A DNA stretch of 64,000 nucleotides from Alistipes timonensis (lineage in GTDB: Bacteria > Bacteroidota > Bacteroidia > Bacteroidales > Muribaculaceae): NCBI GenBank assembly GCA_023663385.1, contig JAMPHO010000001.1, positions 226,233 to 290,232 on the forward strand. The letters run 5' to 3'. This document shows, piece after piece, positions 61,272 to 64,000 of this stretch. How positions within the stretch are numbered: the first letter of the stretch is position 1; each line of letters opens with the position of its first letter. The translations under genes and the position numbers were made by a program. The notes below the pieces were generated by a model that did not search any database, was not told where the DNA came from, and saw only the letters and a list, made by a program, of their open reading frames with translations.

Positions 61272-62435
61272 TTAGCGGTTATTTTCGATAATCTCAATTG
61301 CCTTTCGCTCTGCGGCTTGCTCCGAGAGTTTGTCGCCCGCCTTGATGCCGTATTTCTCGGCCGGGGGGATCACCACTATGGTGTTCGGGGCTATATTGTC
61401 GGGGTTGGCTATTATGCCCTTGTTCTCCTCGTAGATATATACCCAGAAAATCTTTCGTCCGTAGTGGTCGCGCGCCATGGTGGTGAGATAGCGGTTGCCG
61501 CGCACGGTGTCGTAGACCGCCTCGGGCTTGGTTGCCGGAGGGGTGGCGACTGCGGCGGGCGCTCCCTGGGGAGCGGCGGCGCTGTCGGGTGCTTGCACCG
61601 CTACGGTGTCGGCGGCGGGAGCCGGAGCGGCCTCGTCGCGCTCCCGCGGGGCCGTGTCGGACGTCACGTTGACGTATCCGGCTGATACTTCAACGCTCCC
61701 GGCCCCTTTAAGGTTTAACTCGGGGTAAAGGAAATACCCGGCGGCCAGTCCGACCATTATGCCGGCCAGCGCGGCGAGGATGCCGGTAAGCCAGGGGTGC
61801 TCGCGCACGACGACTTTCACCACTCGGGGTTCCTCGGGAGCCGGGGGGGTGGAGGGCTTGGGAGTGATGGGAGATTTGGGAAGATTGGGAGTAATGGGAG
61901 TAATGGGAGGGGTGGGAGGAGTGGGTGTGGTGGGAGGAGTGGGCGCCGCGGCCTCTATTAGCGCGGGCTCCTTGGAATCAGGCTCTTCGGGAGAGGGCTC
62001 TTCAACGGGCTCTTCCTCAGGCTCCTCAACGGGCATTTCCTCGGGAGCTTCTACATCAATGACCTCTTCCTCGGTAATTGCTTCCTCGCGGTTCTCTTCG
62101 ATGGTTACCTCCTCGGAGAGGATTTCGTCGGGCAGGTCATCGGCGGGGAGCTCGGTGCCGTCGAGCTCCACCGGCTCGAAGATTGAGAACGGGGCGTTGA
62201 TTTCCGCCGCCACCGCCGGGTCGGCCTCGAACGAGGGGTTCCCTTCGGAGTCGGTGCTGAAAGTGCCGAGCCCCTTGATTTTCACCACGCCGTCGCTCCG
62301 CAGGGCGGCGGTGATGGTGTCGGTCACAGCTGCTACGAACGCTTCAGCGGCCGCGGCGCTCACGCCGCATCGTTCGGCCAGCGCCGCGGCGAGTGCTGGC
62401 AGCGGCATTGTGCCCTGATGGTATTCCCCGCTCAT
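61272..62435 (-). CDS. HU-domain membrane protein with C-terminal LysM-like domain
   Basis: The 387-residue protein has an unusual build. Residues 1-90 are an HU/IHF-like DNA-binding domain (MPLPALAAALAERCGVSAAAAEAFVAAVTDTITAAL, GVVKIKGLGTFS). Residues 95-160 are very acidic, and 165-205 are a Pro/Thr repeat of PITP/PPTP units. One membrane helix covers about 215-238 (LTGILAALAGIMVGLAAGYFLYPE). After a linker, residues about 310-360 read like LysM (RYLTTMARDHYGRKIFWVYIYEENKGIIANPDNIAPNTIVVIPP). If the HU part is cytoplasmic and LysM periplasmic, it could tether DNA to peptidoglycan. It overlaps the small HU gene by 4 nt. Confidence 0.75.
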   Translation of the reverse strand: MSGEYHQGTMPLPALAAALAERCGVSAAAAEAFVAAVTDTITAALRSDGVVKIKGLGTFSTDSEGNPSFEADPAVAAEINAPFSIFEPVELDGTELPADDLPDEILSEEVTIEENREEAITEEEVIDVEAPEEMPVEEPEEEPVEEPSPEEPDSKEPALIEAAAPTPPTTPTPPTPPITPITPNLPKSPITPKPSTPPAPEEPRVVKVVVREHPWLTGILAALAGIMVGLAAGYFLYPELNLKGAGSVEVSAGYVNVTSDTAPRERDEAAPAPAADTVAVQAPDSAAAPQGAPAAVATPPATKPEAVYDTVRGNRYLTTMARDHYGRKIFWVYIYEENKGIIANPDNIAPNTIVVIPPAEKYGIKAGDKLSEQAAERKAIEIIENNR

Positions 62436-62716
62436 ATGGCACCCCCTTTCATTGCTTTTTTGAACATCGACGAGGGGTAGAATTCAAGTCGGAGCGAGGG
62501 GGGCATGAGGAGCATCCCCCCGGTGGCGGGATTCTCGACAATCTCCTCCTCGCGTTTGGCCCCGGCGAAGGTTCCGAAGCCGGGTATGGCCACGCGGCAG
62601 TCGTCGCACGCGCCGCGTACTATTATGTCGCAGAGCGCTTCGGCCATTTTGGCCGTCAGTGTGTTGTCGAGGGCGGCGCGCTGGGCTACCGCCGCCAGAA
62701 ATGACTTGTTTTCCAT
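62432..62716 (-). CDS. Small HU-like DNA-binding protein
   Basis: The 94-residue protein is a short member of the HU/IHF fold: ENKSFLAAVAQRAALDNTLTAKMAEALCDIIVRG (helical dimer part), then CRVAIPGFGTFAGAKREEEIVENPATGGMLLMPPSLRLEFYPSSMFKKAM. GFGTF and NPATGG are the HU signature blocks; the expected DNA-arm Pro lies in NPATGG. Start ATG 62716 follows a promoter box by about 22 nt; a longer open frame upstream overlaps that promoter and is rejected. Its TGA overlaps the ATG of the HU-TM-LysM gene, so the two HU-fold proteins are made together and may form a heterodimer. Confidence 0.85.
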   Translation of the reverse strand: MENKSFLAAVAQRAALDNTLTAKMAEALCDIIVRGACDDCRVAIPGFGTFAGAKREEEIVENPATGGMLLMPPSLRLEFYPSSMFKKAMKGGAI

Positions 62717-62737
62717 TCTTTCTTGTCGATTATACCG

Positions 62738-62745
62738 CAAATTTA
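62738..62745 (-). promoter_or_regulatory. -7 box TAAATTTG of the HU pair
   Basis: The minus strand reads TAAATTTG, an exact TAnnTTTG match 22 nt upstream of the start at 62716. Confidence 0.6.
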
Positions 62746-62840
62746 CTAAAAATCCCTCAGTCACGGGCCAACGGCCAATGGTTAATCGCGTTTGGCCGGT
62801 TCCATCGCGTCCCCGGGAAGGGGGGCGAAGCGCGCTGCCG

Positions 62841-64000
62841 TCAGGATATTCTCCTCGGGCAGTCCAGGCAGTTGTAGGGGTACTGGCATTGGTTTTTGCA
62901 AGAGTCGTAGGAGCAGTAGCCTCCCCCGACAATGCCGTCGTACTCTCTCCAGTATCCGCAGTAGTCTCTGGCAAGTGAGTTGTCTTTTCTTTTATACTCC
63001 TCAGACTGCGACGCGGGCCGCGGGTCGGGCTTAGGCCGGGGAGCCTGCGGGGCCTGCTTGGGCGCGGTGTTTAACTCTTTCCTGCTTACCAGTTCCTCTT
63101 TCTCGGGGGTGATGTACTCATATCCGCAATATGAGCAGCGGCGGCGGCTCTTGAATTTGCGGTAAGTGCTTATGGTGTATGTGGTTCGGTCGGCGCGGTT
63201 ATGCTCCATGGTGTGTATGCGGGTGCCGAGATCGATGTCCTCCACCTTTTCGACGGCGTTGACCCGGTGGCATTTAGCGCACCGCTCGCCGCGCGTGGGA
63301 ACTGAGTATATCGGCAATGAGAACGCTCCCGCGGTGAGTCCCGCGGCCCACCAGGTTTGCCATAGCTCCGCACCGATACTCCACCCTATTAACAGCAGGG
63401 CAAAGCCTGTGAGAACGAACCGGCCGTTTACTTCATCATTGGAAAGGCTGCGGTCATCCTCAAGGTCGAGCATGGTTTTGTAGCGGAACGCCGAAAGCGC
63501 CAAAATATACACCGCGCAAAGTATGGCGGCAAACTCCGTGCTGTGCAACCGATTGTTTATGTATATGGCTGACAGATATATGCCCGCGCAGGAGGTCAGC
63601 CCGACAAGCGGCCCGGCTATGTACCCGCGGATTTTCGCGTTAAGCCCTTTGCAGAGCAGTGTGAACGCCGCGGCTGCCACGGCGATGGCGAGCAGCAGAA
63701 ACCCTATCTTCTCAAGTTGCCCCAAAGCCGAACTCGACAGCTCGTCGCGCATCGCCTCATAGTGCGAGACCATATCGGCCTCTTCGGGCGTTAGCGTGTA
63801 AGAGACCTCCCGGGTGGCGCTCACGTCAGGATCCATATTGGGCGGGAAATAGCCGTGGGCCTCTGTCCAGTTGCCCGCCTGGTCGATTTTCGTACCTACC
63901 AGTTCGGGTTTGAAATTAGTGTATTCAGGGTAGTGGCTCCACTTTGTTTCGGATTTATAGACAACGTTCACATCGTGTCTTTCAAATTCGCCGTCGAGGG
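62841..64000 (-). CDS. Cys-rich multi-pass membrane protein (5' end outside the window)
   Basis: The frame is open from 62841 to the window edge at 64000, so the start is missing; an internal GTG at 63971 gives 376 residues. Hydrophobic segments lie at about 85-110, 115-135, 139-160, 180-205 and 207-225 (counted from the GTG). A zinc-ribbon-like pair follows: CAKCHRVNAVEKVEDIDL and later RRCSYCGYEYITPEKEE. The C-terminal tail has a Cys cluster (DYCGYWREYDGIVGGGYCSYDSCKNQC, then CLDCPRRIS). I recognise no characterised family; the layout is a membrane sensor- or scaffold-like protein with metal-binding Cys on the same side as the tail. Confidence 0.6.
   Translation of the reverse strand, partial: LDGEFERHDVNVVYKSETKWSHYPEYTNFKPELVGTKIDQAGNWTEAHGYFPPNMDPDVSATREVSYTLTPEEADMVSHYEAMRDELSSSALGQLEKIGFLLLAIAVAAAAFTLLCKGLNAKIRGYIAGPLVGLTSCAGIYLSAIYINNRLHSTEFAAILCAVYILALSAFRYKTMLDLEDDRSLSNDEVNGRFVLTGFALLLIGWSIGAELWQTWWAAGLTAGAFSLPIYSVPTRGERCAKCHRVNAVEKVEDIDLGTRIHTMEHNRADRTTYTISTYRKFKSRRRCSYCGYEYITPEKEELVSRKELNTAPKQAPQAPRPKPDPRPASQSEEYKRKDNSLARDYCGYWREYDGIVGGGYCSYDSCKNQCQYPYNCLDCPRRIS

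Overview
The window is a 64 kb chromosomal stretch from a gut-type Bacteroidales bacterium. SusC/SusD pairs, Bacteroidetes-type -7 promoter boxes (TAnnTTTG and a TAnnTTCG variant), a batABCDE operon and a histidine-phosphatase (MINPP-type) phytase all point that way. The GC content is high for the order, which fits Muribaculaceae-like genera better than Bacteroides; this placement is inferred from gene content, not from a marker phylogeny.

Layout: (1) 1-3.9 kb: tRNA-Arg(TCT) followed by an AT-rich, frameshifted kinase-like remnant, an acidic orphan gene, a leucine-rich-repeat/transglutaminase protein and a DUF3298-like lipoprotein. (2) 4.1-10 kb: a complete tripartite RND efflux operon (adaptor, AcrB-like pump, TolC-like lipoprotein). 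(3) 10-24 kb: pectin PUL part 1. An AXE1-type esterase and a PL4 rhamnogalacturonan lyase on + converge on a minus-strand run of susC, susD, an unknown secreted protein and a giant modular PL1 pectate lyase. (4) 24-30.5 kb: housekeeping block with GtrA, a TRIC/YicG channel, Nth, PheS, a small orphan, a phytase, a TPR protein and TilS. (5) 30.5-42.2 kb: PUL part 2. A CE12 and GH28 operon is divergent from a four-gene + operon (GH65-like lipoprotein, DUF4450-like glycosidase, GH106 rhamnosidase, GH105 unsaturated uronyl hydrolase). (6) 42.5-47.3 kb: a small HTH gene behind an inverted repeat, a universal stress protein, a candidate structured non-coding RNA and a GH28-GH105 fusion enzyme. (7) 47.4-52.2 kb: the L-rhamnose operon rhaB-rhaA-rhaT-rhaD. 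(8) 61-52.4 kb (minus): the moxR/bat aerotolerance operon. (9) 61.3-64 kb (minus): an HU-TM-LysM protein, a small HU-like protein and a Cys-rich membrane protein cut by the window end.

The carbohydrate genes form one pathway. PL4, PL1 and GH28 cut rhamnogalacturonan-I and homogalacturonan; CE12 and the AXE1 esterase remove acetyl groups; SusC/D import oligomers; GH105 and the GH28-GH105 fusion trim (unsaturated) galacturonate; GH106 frees L-rhamnose. RhaT imports the rhamnose and RhaA/B/D convert it to dihydroxyacetone phosphate plus L-lactaldehyde. No HTCS, ECF-sigma/anti-sigma or RhaR-type regulator is present in the window, although several palindromes sit on or near the promoters of these genes.

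Most worth a second look: the stand-alone structured RNA at 44.25-44.39 kb with mutually exclusive pairings, the HU-membrane-LysM protein, the beta-rich module shared by the PL1 enzyme and its unknown neighbour, the operator-like palindrome at the CE12/GH28 start site, and a REP-like long inverted repeat behind susD.
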